Of a stretch of DNA of 64,000 nt, positions 1 through 11,400 are shown piece by piece (the stretch's first letter is position 1; each line of letters begins with the position of its first letter). The DNA lies in NCBI GenBank assembly GCA_028023455.1, contig JAQFVV010012397.1, forward strand, positions 1,892,501 through 1,956,500, written 5' to 3'. This stretch comes from Epiperipatus broadwayi (taxonomy: Eukaryota; Onychophora; Udeonychophora; Euonychophora; Peripatidae). The translations under genes and the position numbers were made by a program. The notes beneath the pieces are model-generated. The model was not told where the DNA came from and did not search any database. It was given only the letters and a program-made list of their open reading frames with translations.

Positions 1-329
1 AATCTCCATATTTTGATATAGATAAAAAAAAATTGATTGCTAATATTCAAAAGGATTCTAGAAAGTCCTAATTTGTAAATTATTTGTATAATATTACATT
101 GGAAAATTATAGTATTGATTTAATTTTATCATACTGTCTGAGCTGGAGAATTAAGTGATTTGTTATTAATAGTTAGTGGAATATTTCAGAAAATGAAATA
201 ATTTTATTAAAATATATAGTTTCTGGGTTGGATTTAGATCTATAAACATTTCAGATAGACAGGCTTGGATTCAAAATGGCAGGTTGACTTGTTTAAAGTT
301 TTTATCTTAACATGTAAAATGGAAGTTAA

Positions 330-560
330 AATAAGTGCTGGATGCTGTAACAGTCAGAAAACGTGTGATTCGTGAACATAGTGCAGAATTCGACCACCAC
401 ACAGAACTGCAGCACCATCTAGGTAGTGAAGCCACCCGTAGTATTAAGTTCGAACATAGTTTATCGGTTCCACAATACAATCTACGAAACAACGCATCTG
501 ATGCAACATTAGTAAACATTTCTTTAGGCATGGTGGTCAGGGATGTTGCAAGAGATTTAT
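330..560. other. G+C-richer island, open on both strands, coding status unclear
   Basis: This stretch is clearly richer in G+C than the AT-rich DNA around it. It is open for about 75 codons on both strands (plus 335-562, minus 531-307). Neither translation contains a domain I recognise: the plus reading is His- and Arg-rich, the minus reading is Cys- and Trp-rich. It could be an exon, a processed fragment or part of an unknown repeat. The strand cannot be decided from the sequence. Confidence 0.25.
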
Positions 561-727
561 GATTTTATTGTCGAGTTAGCCAATAATAACACTAATATTA
601 ATTAAACATTTATATTTACAAACCGAGGAAATATTATATAGAATGGGTATCGAATAAATAAAATGTAACTGCAGACGTATAGTTTGAAATTATTTATTGA
701 AACATTTTAATAATAAATCATTTACTA

Positions 728-907
728 ATAATATTTGGTAATATTTAAATTGAGTAACGGAATTTTCCGATACTGTTATTCAAGAAATACATTTATTTAT
801 TTAGTAACATTTATACAAATCATTTTACCAATAATACTTTATATTTAAGACCTCAGTAGTGGTATTTCCGATACTGTTATTTTTACAAAAGAAATACATT
901 TATTTGA
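728..907. repeat. Two-copy diverged tandem repeat, period about 101 bp
   Basis: The word TTCCGATACTGTTATT occurs near 765 and again near 866. In both places it is followed by GAAATACATTTATTT and preceded by a similar AT-rich lead. The two copies differ by small insertions. No coding sense is visible. Confidence 0.6.
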
Positions 908-1070
908 TGATGTAATCTAGCTATCTAAAATTCTTGAGCAAGTATTTCTAAGGCATGCCTTTAGGTATTTATACCTTTGCAATGCAAGAATCTAAAGTAA
1001 GATTTATATGAGTAGCGGCGAACATATATTTATTTAATTAAAGATATTTACTAATAACTAGGGGCAAACA

Positions 1071-1076
1071 TTTATT
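1071..1076 (-). promoter_or_regulatory. Poly(A) signal of the 1.2-kb exon
   Basis: AATAAA on the minus strand, 134 bases past the TAA at 1210, followed by G/T-containing sequence. Its position fits cleavage and polyadenylation of the candidate terminal exon. Confidence 0.4.
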
Positions 1077-1209
1077 TGAGAGTGAATTGTCACTAATGCA
1101 GGGAGGGAGTTATACATAGAATAATAAAGTTAATAAAAGAAACACGTGGTACGTTTAGAAAGGCAATAGGAAATGGCAGTATATTGAAACTGCAAAGCTG
1201 TGAATGAGT

Positions 1210-1440
1210 TTATAAATATGAGTTGGCATTTGCCATAGGCCCAAAGAGGTAAGGTGTCACATAAGCATAACCAGGGACAAGTGGTTCGTGCCACAGTTGC
1301 CTGCTGGCTGCATGATGGTCATCAAGCCCTATGGGAGCATTTATTATGTCCACTTGTGTAGGACGACTGGGGTTAATTTCAACCCTATAGAATCCAGAAT
1401 ATTCAAGGCTTGTAATGGGTCATCGCGTCTCTGAAATGTA
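1210..1440 (-). CDS. Candidate 3'-terminal coding exon, possibly frameshifted, unknown protein
   Basis: On the minus strand 1419-1213 is open for 69 codons with no ATG start and ends at TAA (1212-1210). Its composition is protein-like and G+C-rich, with segments such as YRVEINPSRPTQVDI, LWHEPLVPGYAYVTP and LFGPMANANSYL. An acceptor-like TTACATTTCAG lies at about 1441. From there a different frame is open (RRDDPLQALNILDS, then GLKLTPVVLHKWT to a stop), so either the true acceptor lies further in or a one-base shift joins the two frames. A poly(A) signal (AATAAA read on minus, 1076-1071) follows the stop by 134 bases, as expected for a short 3'UTR. I do not recognise the protein. The Pro/Tyr/His-rich tail and island-like base composition argue for a real or recently broken gene rather than chance. 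Confidence 0.5.
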
Positions 1441-1449
1441 ACACATGTA

Positions 1450-3690
1450 TAATGTACAGACGATTCTGTTAAGACTTAAATATATTTTATAACTCGGCCC
1501 TACCTTATCAACATTTAATAAGGAACATTTGCGACACTCAAAGAACTGCCAATTTTATGGAATTATTAATTACAAATTTAATAAAATATAGAAACAATAC
1601 ATAAACTGGGTGATTATTATAACTAATAAATCAGCCATTTGTTAAGCACTAGACCCCTGTATTACAATAAATGAAGAACTGAATGCGTGTCGGTTTAGAT
1701 GAAAATATTAAGTTATTTATGAAAGTAAATATTAATGAAAATTTGACATGCCTCCACTGTTTCAAGCAATCATAGATTTATACTTAGAAAATTATGAGAT
1801 GCGATAATTATATAATAAAATGTAGATTTTAGAAATACACACCCAAGAAAGTTAGAGTTAGGCAGGCTAGATTATTAAAGAATTTTAAATTAAAAAAATT
1901 TAATAATTAATTTTAGTTTTACAAATGAGAATTTACAGTTTATAGTTATAAGTTAGATAAAGAATGAATAAGCTATAGCCGGATATTAGTAGAGTACTCT
2001 AGAGAATTTGGACACAGGTACCTGTTTATGAGAAGTTTTCCGATTCTGTGATCAGTAGCAAATTGTTCATGATTCTAGCATTAGCAGTTCTTTACAGCAT
2101 TTAGATGATTCGTGTAATTTAACAGCAGCAGCTTTCAAATTATTTTAGGCAGCAGATCTTTGTCATTGAATTTATGAAGGGCAATGGAAGGTTTGGCATC
2201 CGATAGGCCATCTCCTGATGGAGAATAGTCTGGGTGCTTTCTATTCACGCATAATGTGGCACATAAAATTATATATATATATATTTGGAGACTCTCAACT
2301 GCTTGAGAGCAAAGCTAAAGTTCAACTCCAAGTCTCTAGAAAGTCTAAAATGGCCTCCTTTCTTAGATCTTATCTTTTACATTTTTGTTAGTGTATTTTT
2401 AGATTCCACTTAATCTGCCCTGAGGATAATCAATGCATTTTTGTTAGTTTAATTATAGAGAAAGCTGCCGTTCTATTGTTTATGTTTAGTTTTTACATTT
2501 AATTTTTATAATTACATTTTAGGGAATTTTTCTTTTTAATTAATCTATTATCTCTCACTGACCAATGCTTTTAAAATTTCAAAGACAAAAAGGGAACATA
2601 TGATTATTTTTACTTTAAATTAAATATTACAATCTATTTCTAAAATTATTACTAAATGAAATTTAAACAAAGCAATAACTAACGAATTTTACAATTCAAA
2701 ATAAATGATTAAAATTATATATTTTTATATAACTAAAAGAATAAATCTAAATTACATTATTTATCTTTATTTATTGCCTTAAATTTGAGATCGAAATGTG
2801 TGCGTGTTTATGGTGAATTCTACATATATCTATACATTTTTAATATTGCTACACACACAATTCGATACTAAAAGTTTAAATTTGGGTAGGATAGAGCAGT
2901 GAGTGAGAGACGATAGAAAAAAAGGTGAAACTTAAGATTTGAATATGAATCTTACTGTTTCAATGCATAATTACATTTTTTACAACTTTGACTCCTGAAT
3001 CTTATTAATAAATCAGTTTGAGGATGAGGATTTAAACACTGAAAAAAGAGTCTTAAATGCATCTGCTTATCATTGATTTTCCAAATTAATGTTAAATGCC
3101 AATAATGGAGCTACTCTTTTCTTATCATATGTAAGGTGGATACTTTTATAGAAATTTGTTGTTAACATATATATATTGCACCCTTTTGTTTAGGCTAGAA
3201 ATGCTAAAAAAAAAGTCAATTTCTTTAAAAAATTTAAATTGAGCTAAGTATAAGTGTTGTCATTGTAGTAATAATATCTAAAGAGACTTGAAACTTGTTA
3301 AAATAAATACATAGTAAATTAAAAGATATTTTAAAGCTATTTTAAATGTTAAAATTGTAGAGAGAATAATATTTTAATATTTTATGATTAAAATAAGTGG
3401 TATTAGTTATGCTTAAAAAATATAGTGAATATTCTGCTAAAATAAACATTTGATAAAACACTAATTTTTAATATAATGTTAAATATTGTTGAATAAATTA
3501 TTAAATTTATTTCTAAAGTAACTGTGCAATAATAATTTATTAAAGTTCTTGATTTTTATGGTGTATCAAATGTTTCAATTTTAGCTATTGTTATAAAATA
3601 TGTCAAAATTTACTATTCTAAATTTTATTATTATATTTAATATTTTAAATATGTATTATTTTTGTAATTAAATATTCATTTAGTTTTATT
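1450..3690. other. AT-rich non-coding DNA
   Basis: I see no gene. There is a short (AT)n run at about 2270-2284. It is followed by a stem-loop-prone stretch (2285-2340: GGAGACT paired with AGTCTC, and CTCTCAA paired with TTGAGAG inside it). The segment 2150-2260 is somewhat richer in G+C and could be an old repeat. Confidence 0.5.
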
Positions 3691-3694
3691 TCAG

Positions 3695-3855
3695 ACAGTA
3701 AGTTTCAAAAATTGCAACATATTTGTTTGGAATGCAGATCACATGACTGGCAATATGTGTGTAATGCTTGCATAAATTCAGAGAAAGTTTTGAATTGCTT
3801 TCTAAAATTAGTGGCAAAAAAATGGAAACATTTGTACATGATAAAACAAATCTGA
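3695..3855 (+). CDS. Possible terminal exon with a CxxC...CxxC motif
   Basis: A good acceptor (pyrimidine-rich TTTAGTTTTATTTCAG, ending at 3694) is followed, in phase 2 from 3697, by 52 open codons ending in TGA (3853-3855). That is long for DNA this AT-rich. The peptide begins SKFQKLQHICLECRSHDW and continues QYVCNACINSEK, giving CxxC, nine residues, then CxxC, which could hold one zinc ion. AATAAA lies at 3893-3898. I recognise no family and found no matching upstream exon. Chance or a TE fragment remains possible. Confidence 0.3.
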
Positions 3856-3899
3856 AATAGATATTATTTAATTTTTAAAGATATTTTGAACTAATAAAT

Positions 3900-5620
3900 G
3901 TAGTCTAAAATAGATACATTTAAACTAAATGTTTTTTTATAATTTAATAAACTAATAAGATTTATTAAAATGTGTCATTCTAAAATATTTTTGTTTAATT
4001 ATAAAATAGATTGGGTATTAAATATTTCTTATATTTGTTATTTATAAAATGTCTCATTATTTTATTTCTAATTTTTAAAAGTACTTAATTGTGAAATATG
4101 TAAATGAGTCTATAGTCTGACTATTTTTATCCAAACAAATCTGTTAAAAAAGCAGATATAAATACTGTATGTAATTAAGTTCGTTTAGAAGTAAATTCTT
4201 TTATTCTTCTCTTTTACTTTTTTTGCATATATTTACTGTACCATCTACAAATAGATGGTCTAAAGATATTGGCATTTAAAATATTTAAGGCCTAAAAAAA
4301 GTAAATTTAAAGATTTTTTTAAATTAACGCAGTTTTAATTTTTTTTTGTTTGTGTATTTTTTTTTAATGTTCAATGAAAGTTACATTTTTCATTCATATT
4401 TTTTTATGTGATTAAAAATAAAAGTTAAAATTGGAAAGAATAAAAAACACGCAGATTACTAATCCAGATAAACTAAAGAGAAGAAAGAAGTCCACATACA
4501 GATTTCAATTAGTAAAATCTTTCTAACTCTGATTAAAGGTGGTGAAATTATATTTAAAAAGAGTCTTTATAACTAAATTTAAGAAAAAATGTACAAGATT
4601 ATTATCTTGCATGTTGATAAAAGGACAAAAGAAAATCGATGCACAGAGAAATCTAAAAATGGATTGTGACTATAAAAGATCAGAAAAACTTAAAATTGGG
4701 CCTTTTGCTTTGTCTTTAACTAGCAGCTTCCATTAGGTCTGTGATAGAGAAAATATCTTATCTCAATCTACTTTATGCAGGACTATCATTACTCATATGC
4801 TAAAGTGGATCGTCATGCAGAGTAAAACCGACGTGTTTATAGATTCATCATATAGGTCACTCAGAACAAAATACCAAGTCTAGCCACTAGGACAGGCCAA
4901 GAAACTACAAGAATGTTGACAGAGGGAAACTAGTTAACTTCAATGAGCTCTCAAAATGCATACTACAAAACTTACCATTAAGATGATTCATATCCACATT
5001 GGACTAAATTAAGTTTGCAAACAATCCTTCCTATAAGCTTGTAATATTACTACTAATAGAGACATTTGCAGAATTCTCATCCAAAGGACTTCCTGGAAAA
5101 AACTTAAGTGAACTTTAATTATTAAACTGTTTGAGTTAGTTGATTTAGTATCTGGATTAGCATGTGTGTAATCTTTCCAATTAATTAGTTATGTGTTTTT
5201 AATATTTTAATTTGTTAGAATAAAAATATTCTAATATCAACTATTCATTGTGCATTATTAATGTTACTTATTAAATTTATTAATGTTGCTTTATTAAGAT
5301 TTGAGTATATAATTTATCTTTGCCAATATTTTTTGATTAAACCCCAAGAATAATATTCTCTAAAAAAATAAAGTTATCTGAAAGCATAACCCTGATCATT
5401 TAGTTACATCAAAATTATGGGATATGAAGAAGTTAGGAGTCTAATGACTATGGTGCCCTCTTACAAATTAAAACTAACTTTGTCAGCAATTCCTGTCATA
5501 ATAATTACTAGGCCAGTTATTCAGATATTTTCTTATACATAGCTGGATTAACTTTCACTTTATAGTGAGTAAAAAAAAGACCTACCGGAATTTAGTAAAA
5601 CAGGAAAAATGTTACATTAT
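3900..5620. other. AT-rich non-coding DNA
   Basis: Nothing recognisable as a gene. The segment 4740-5100 is less AT-rich than its surroundings and may be an old repeat, but neither strand gives a convincing translation. Confidence 0.45.
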
Positions 5621-5627
5621 ATATTCA

Positions 5628-5870
5628 TATATATATATTTTATAATACTTTTTTCATATACACTTCAATGCAAACAAATTTTTTTAAAAAACTTCTTTAT
5701 TTTCCTTACAGTTTCGGCTGTCCAGTAGTCTTCATCAGAATTAAAGCAGAAAAAATTTGATATACTCTGATAAAGACTTTTGGACAGTCAAAACTGTAAT
5801 GAAAATAAAGAAGTTTTTTAAGAAAATTTGTTTGCATTGAAGTGTATATAAAAAAAGTATTATATATATA
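5628..5870. repeat. Fold-back repeat, family C copy 1
   Basis: The left arm (about 5628-5738) and right arm (about 5766-5870) are inverted copies of one unit. It contains an (AT)n end, TTTGTTTGCATTGAAGTGTA, AAATAAAGAAG and a central GAAAC...CTGATGA-type block. The spacer is about 27 bases. The inner ends each carry CTGAT(G/A)A, a short hairpin, then (G/A)AAAC. This resembles a hammerhead core, but I could not find a pairing stem I. Confidence 0.7.
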
Positions 5871-6659
5871 TATAGTACCAGGTTCAAATATGCGTCTTTC
5901 GAAACACCGGCCTCTAAGGCAGAGAAGAACATATTCGGAGAATATGTATGTCCAAACAATAGCTATAAAATGTATAACTAGTGTTACATTTCCAGGACAT
6001 AGCTTCTCCTCGGCTGTTGGGTTCAACACCACGTCAAAGCATTTTTTTGTTTGTGTATAAACATGGGCACCAGCTATCTATTCAAGAATGAATAAATAAC
6101 GCACTGAGCAATGGCCACTAACCCAATGCCTAAGCATCCACAACTAGCTCAGTTATTTGTAATCACTAACAGATTATACATAATTAATGGTGAAGAATTA
6201 ATAAAAGAATTGGTAGAAGGAATTGATAAAAAGAATTGACTGACAAATAAAGTTTAATTTTAAAGACAATTTATTGACTAACATTAATTTACTAAATTTA
6301 AACATCTTTATAATTTTTTAACTAATATAACACATGCACATTTTAAATTAACACATTATAATATATATAACTCATGAAAAGTATAAATAATGTTTGACGT
6401 TTATAAAATCATATAGCATTCACAAACACACACATCAATAGTTCATTTTATGCATGATTATAGAGTTCAAATTACTTGTCTCTGGAGGCTTTACGAATTT
6501 TAATGCAATGGCTATTATGGTATAATCGAAAATAAGCAAATGTTTTACCTAGGATTTTGAACGTAGATTTAGAACTTTGTTTTCTTCTTGTTTGTTGCTT
6601 CTTCCAGCTGGCTAGGACGTTTCCTTGATGAGTTTCATTATTCTTCATGATTATTATTA

Positions 6660-7376
6660 TTGGAGACAATTAGATATTGATGGAGATTTCCAAGTTGTTA
6701 AGCTGACATTATTTCACAGGCAGATCTTGTTGTTTTCATCAGACATCAGGCTGTGGAGAGGCATGTATTTCCCAAAACTGCTCAGCACCGTATTTTGTTT
6801 CTGGATACAATTAACTCAACTGAGGATCTTCTCTTGACTTAACTGACTCAATTAATTTCTGAACTCAACTGATTATCCGATAAAATTTTACTATTTATAC
6901 CTGTGAAGTGTTTTTCTTTTCGATATCCTCAGGCAATATCTGTTGTCGAAATTTCATTGATAATCCTTTGACAATGTGTTTTGGAAGATTGTTTAATTAG
7001 TAATAGCCATGCAGAAGTGTTGTTTTATATTTTTAATTAATAGCCATTGCCAACTTTAAATTATTTATATTTTATGAATACTAATAAGAAAACTGTTTAC
7101 TTCCTTTTATAAAACTTTTAGTTTGACTTTTTCTAATGAAACACCCCTCTCCCCTTCTGATTAATTAATTGTAGCTTTTTATTTCAAAAACTAACGATGG
7201 AAAACTATTTGATTCATATCTTTTTCGAAACAAACTGTAATAAACTCTTAAACTTTTAATTTTACTTTTGACAGCAAACTGATTTTGTTTACTTAAAGAA
7301 ACCTTTTAGATTTTTATAACTTATTTATTTAATAATTTTTTAGGCAAAATCATCATGTGCCAATTTCAATATTGGT
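6660..7376 (-). mobile_element. Possible LTR of a decayed retrotransposon
   Basis: Read on the minus strand, a purine-rich run (AAAAGGAGGGTGG, 7389-7377) is followed directly by TGTAATGTACC. This is the usual arrangement of a polypurine tract and the TG start of an LTR. A TATAAATAG box lies at about 6893 and a plausible CA end (GTCTCCA) near 6662. No second LTR was found, so the boundaries are provisional. Confidence 0.35.
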
Positions 7377-7737
7377 ACATTACACCACCCTCCTTTTGAG
7401 AGTAAAATGTGTCATTTTTGACCATTTTATCTCTGACAACTTTAATTCTTAATTTATTATTTTCTAAGTTTGCCTTTTGATATCTTTTGCTTTCCATACT
7501 AAGGGCAATCTCCAGTGATACTTTTCTTCTTTCTATGCTGGCAACATTGTTTACAATGTTCTGAGTCCTGGATAGTGACCACGAGGACAAACTAATTTTG
7601 TGGCACAGGGATCTTTTATAAATGAAGTTTCGGCTGCCGATTCTCTTGATCGGACTTTGTCTAAGAAAAGGTCGCTGTGAATGACAGGAATTTTCAATTG
7701 TCCATTTCCAACTTACGGTTTGGAAAACGATTGCCAA
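7377..7737 (-). pseudogene. Possible C-terminal remnant of an LTR-retrotransposon polyprotein
   Basis: A 123-codon frame runs 7737-7366 on minus. Its last part is hydrophilic and rich in Lys/Glu (KRYQKANLENNKLR, then VVRDKMVKNDTFYSQKEGGV). It closes over the purine tract, as pol frames of Ty3-like elements often do just before the 3' LTR. No protease, RT or integrase motif is present. The N-terminal third lies in one copy of a 97-bp duplication, so part of the frame is repeat-derived. Identification rests mainly on position. Confidence 0.3.
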
Positions 7738-7832
7738 TTCTCTTGATCAGACTTTGACTAAGAAAAGGTCGCTGTGAATGGCAGAAATTTTCAACTGTCC
7801 ATTTTTGACTTATGCTTTGGAAACAAGGTATG
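7639..7832. repeat. Two-copy tandem repeat, period 97 bp
   Basis: ATTCTCTTGATC(G/A)GACTTTG starts at 7640 and again at 7737. Both copies continue through AAGAAAAGGTCGCTGTGAAT and TTTCAA(T/C)TGTCCATTT to a GG(T/C)TTGGAAA-like end. They differ by only a few substitutions, so the duplication is fairly recent. Confidence 0.8.
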
Positions 7833-7839
7833 AGATATG

Positions 7840-8760
7840 GGGATTCTCCCCTGAAAAAGATACTTACAACTTACTCTGGTTGTCACCAGTGTGCATTTTA
7901 AAAGAAGAATCATCCCTGTCAATCCGTTACGGGTACTAAAATTTATCCAGTCAACAGCTTTAAACTTATCCTTAAACTTATTTCTATACTACCCTCTTCC
8001 CTTAAATTCGAACCCTGATACTTTCCTAGTACAACTTAGATTGACTTTCATTTATATTTATGAACATTACAATATCATTTTTTAAATCATATGACCAATA
8101 TCTATTTTAATCTTACAATATTATTCGAAACCATCATGGACATTAGTTTGCATATTTATTTATATTACAATATTATTTTAACCCATTACTTTAACTTATG
8201 TATTAACATGCGTATATTCAGAAAACTATTTTATTTTACTGTTCTTTATTATTATACAAAGATTCTATTGGACTTGATTACTTAAAACCATTTATTTACT
8301 TCCTTTTATTAACTTACGTATATTCAAAACTATTTTATTTTAATGTGCATGTACTCAGAAAAAAAAACTGTTTTACTTTATTGCAATTCATTATTATACA
8401 AATATCTATTTGACTAACTTAATTTTATTCTAGAAATTCCATTATCTTTTCATTTATTTAAACCTACAACTTTACTTTTACATCATTAATTTGACCAATT
8501 TATTTAACTTGATTTTATTGATTTTTTTATTTATTTGAACTGTTTATTTACAAGCATTTCCTTAATTAATATGTGCGTGGAGAAAAACAAAATCTTTTAT
8601 TTTACAAAGCCTCCATTATTATTATTTGACAAAACAATCCATCATTTTAAATAGCGAAATTCTAATTCAGGCTTTTCACCTACGTCAAAATAATTATATT
8701 AAACTCATAGTCCATTTCCGGTCATAATTATTTCCATTTACTTTAATATTCTGACCCTTA
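7840..8760. other. AT-rich non-coding DNA
   Basis: Very AT-rich, with short open frames of low-complexity hydrophobic residues (7891-8285 plus) that look like chance. It lies where the reverse transcriptase of the neighbouring LINE should be, but no RT motif is visible on minus. Confidence 0.5.
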
Positions 8761-8761
8761 A

Positions 8762-9651
8762 CTAACTTTTAAACTTTGTCAGGTGATTAACATTAAATGA
8801 TAGTATGTTTATGAAAGCTAGATACTGTTGTATAGAGTCTAGATTCATTGATTGTATTTTGTTTAACTTTATATAGGATTCTGAAAACAGTAATTCAGTC
8901 ATGGATGCAGGTAGTGAGATTCTGATTGTTCTTATGAGTGGAAGTGTGGTCATCTGTATATTATTCAGATTGATTGTGATTATTTGGTTAGAATGATCAG
9001 AAAGACTTGGTGGTGTAAGTTTAATGTTGATGAAATGATGCAATACGAGTGAATAAAAACATAGATCAATTAGTGATGTAAACCAGCCATTGTGAAATGA
9101 TATCACTTTTCCTCACAGGAAACATTAGTCATTCATGAGTAGAATTGCTTTCTTGTGTATCCATTTCTGTATAAACTTTTGGTATGATGCATTACAGTCA
9201 CTGACTAAAATTGTTGGGTCTCCTGTGGTTGCTAGCCTTAAATTTATGGTTGATATTATTGTTTAAATTTTTGCATTTTGTATTGGCATTTAGATGAAGA
9301 CCATATTGATTGTAATGATTTTGTGATAAAAAGTAACAATTAGTAAGTGTGAATCTATATGAATTATTTTAAAAGTTATGAATGGGCAGGTATTGGTAAT
9401 TACTAAGCCAGTGCCTGCCATGGGAACATGGTATTCTTGGAGCATGCACAAAACCCCTCAGGATTTAGATGTCTGCTGGGATCTATTTTTGATGCTGCAT
9501 AAATCTTGGTTTCAAGCAGCCCTATAATATGTGGCCTTATCTCTTTGATCCAATTTTTAATTTTGTACAATTTGGAGATTGCATTTAAACCTCTAACATT
9601 AATTGTCACTATTTTTATTATCATTATGATTCTGCTTAAGGGTATTGTCAT
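8762..9651 (-). pseudogene. LINE ORF2 endonuclease domain, decayed
   Basis: On minus, 9651-9403 begins with the start of an endonuclease/exonuclease/phosphatase-type domain: VTINVRGLN, then IKNWIKEIRPHIIGLLETKI, the usual N-W-N/E block of LINE endonucleases. After a stop the fold continues in pieces: GDPTILVSDCNA (normally GDFN) near 9220, LIDLCFYSLVL (normally SRIDxI), and LTPPSLSDHS, the C-terminal catalytic SDH (9030-8990). Frame breaks and changed catalytic neighbours show it is dead. The wording is closest to L1/Tx1-type elements. The reverse transcriptase that should follow is absent, so the 3' part of the element is missing or replaced. Confidence 0.75.
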
Positions 9652-10620
9652 TTTAATCTCTGTTATTCATTGATAGCATCTCAGATGCAACTACATAATA
9701 CAGCTCAATTTCTTCATCAGAAAATTCACCTGATTGACAGTGTGTTAGTTTGATCATTATCTATTATCATTATCTATTTCTTACAATATTTTTATATGTC
9801 TATTCTTGTTTTAGGATTAACCTGACTTTCTTTTTGCTTTACTTCTAGTTATTTTTTCCATGATTTGTGTGCTGGTCTTGTTTATATTCTTGATGTTTGT
9901 GGTGTATTTCAACCACTGTTATTTATTTTGGTATTATTAAATAACTGTGTTTTATTCATTACTGTTTCTTTTAGTTTTCTTTTTGTTTATCTAACCTTCG
10001 AGTCTCTCTGCCTTGTTCTGAAGGTTTATTATGTGCCATGTTTGATGCTTGCTCATCAATTCATGAGTTTGTGTTTATTATTTAGTTTTGGGTTTTTGTT
10101 TGATATGGTTTCTGCACCCTCATTTGTTCTTCTGTGTTTGATATATTTATATTATTAGATGTTTGTGTTTTTTTTCTTTTTGGCTTTTACTGTTTCTGTG
10201 TCAATTTCTTTTATCTTATTGATATCTGTATATCCATTTTTTTATATTTAGTTGTTCTTTATTCATATTTCCCATCTTATTTGTTGTCTGCTTAGCATTA
10301 TTTTATGGTTTGTCTAATAGCATTGCCTCATCTTTCATGGTAAGTCCCAGATCTGTTCCCTGCTCTGGTTTCTCTTAAGGCAGATCAGCTGAGGTTAAGT
10401 GGTTCATAGTGTTTTTGTTGTTTGTGCAGTTTACTGCTCTCTAATTCCACAACCATAGTATTGTAGTCTCAGGCATTTTATTTGAAGAGTTAAAATGGCT
10501 TTCTGATCTTTTATTTGGTTAGGGATGTTTTCAGGATTGTTGTTGTCATTTAGCTGATGTAGATTGTAATAGGTGTAGCTGTGCAGTAGATTGGTTTAAT
10601 ATATATATATATATAAATAT

Positions 10621-10633
10621 ACAGCCACTTGGT

Positions 10634-10679
<46 letters not shown>

Positions 10680-10692
10680 ACCAAGTGGCTGT
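10621..10692. repeat. Hairpin with 18-bp perfect arms around (TA)n
   Basis: ACAGCCACTTGGTCAACA (10621-10638) is exactly the reverse complement of 10675-10692, with a (TA)n loop between. Since (TA)n is itself self-complementary, the whole 72-bp stretch is one palindrome. Confidence 0.9.
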
Positions 10693-11400
10693 ATTAGTTA
10701 TGTAAAATCTTGCATATTATAACCAAAATGTGTATTTCTCAATGTGCCTGTGTAATAGTTTTGTAAATTTTTATCTATTTTAATGAGAGCATAATTTGGA
10801 GTGATTTATTTTTTCCCTGGAACTCTGCACATTGCTTTTCATTAAAGAAATCAATTGCTATATATCTAGAATTTGGGTGGTCTCCGATTGTTAGCATGAT
10901 ATGCCACATTTGTTTCTCAGCTATTTCGTTATATAGGAGGTCCTTTGGGAATTTGTATAATGTTAAATTCTTATCAGTAACCACTAATACTATAGATTTA
11001 TTTGAGAAGAATTTCTTAAATGTTTTATTTTTTTTGGTATGGTTTCATTGAATTTTTGGTTGATTTCTTTCACATCTTCTTCAGTCCACATCTGGAATTT
11101 GGGTTCATTATTATTATCATTGCCTAAGCTTATATCCTCAATGTCATTTTTGTTGGCTCTTCTAAATCTTGTAGTCTGTGTTGATTCTATATATTTTTTG
11201 TTAAATGATAGATAATTTGTTTTTATAACATTTGCATATTTCAGAATTTGTACTATCTCTTGTGTTATCTAATATAAGATTTTTTCTTCTGCCCCCACAT
11301 TTTCTTTCGTACTAACTTAGTTTTATTTAATAAAAGTAAATTTTTCAGTCCATTAGAGGAAGCCTGGGGCTCCAGTTTTGATAGTTACAGGCTTCCTGTT

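Noticed and set aside
6690-6745. CTGATGA ... GAAAT ... GTC on minus as a hammerhead
   Set aside because: The middle segment pairs poorly and no stem I forms; the match is to short motifs only.
8762-9651. Host endonuclease gene
   Set aside because: The domain order, stops and upstream ORF1-like region show a LINE relic.
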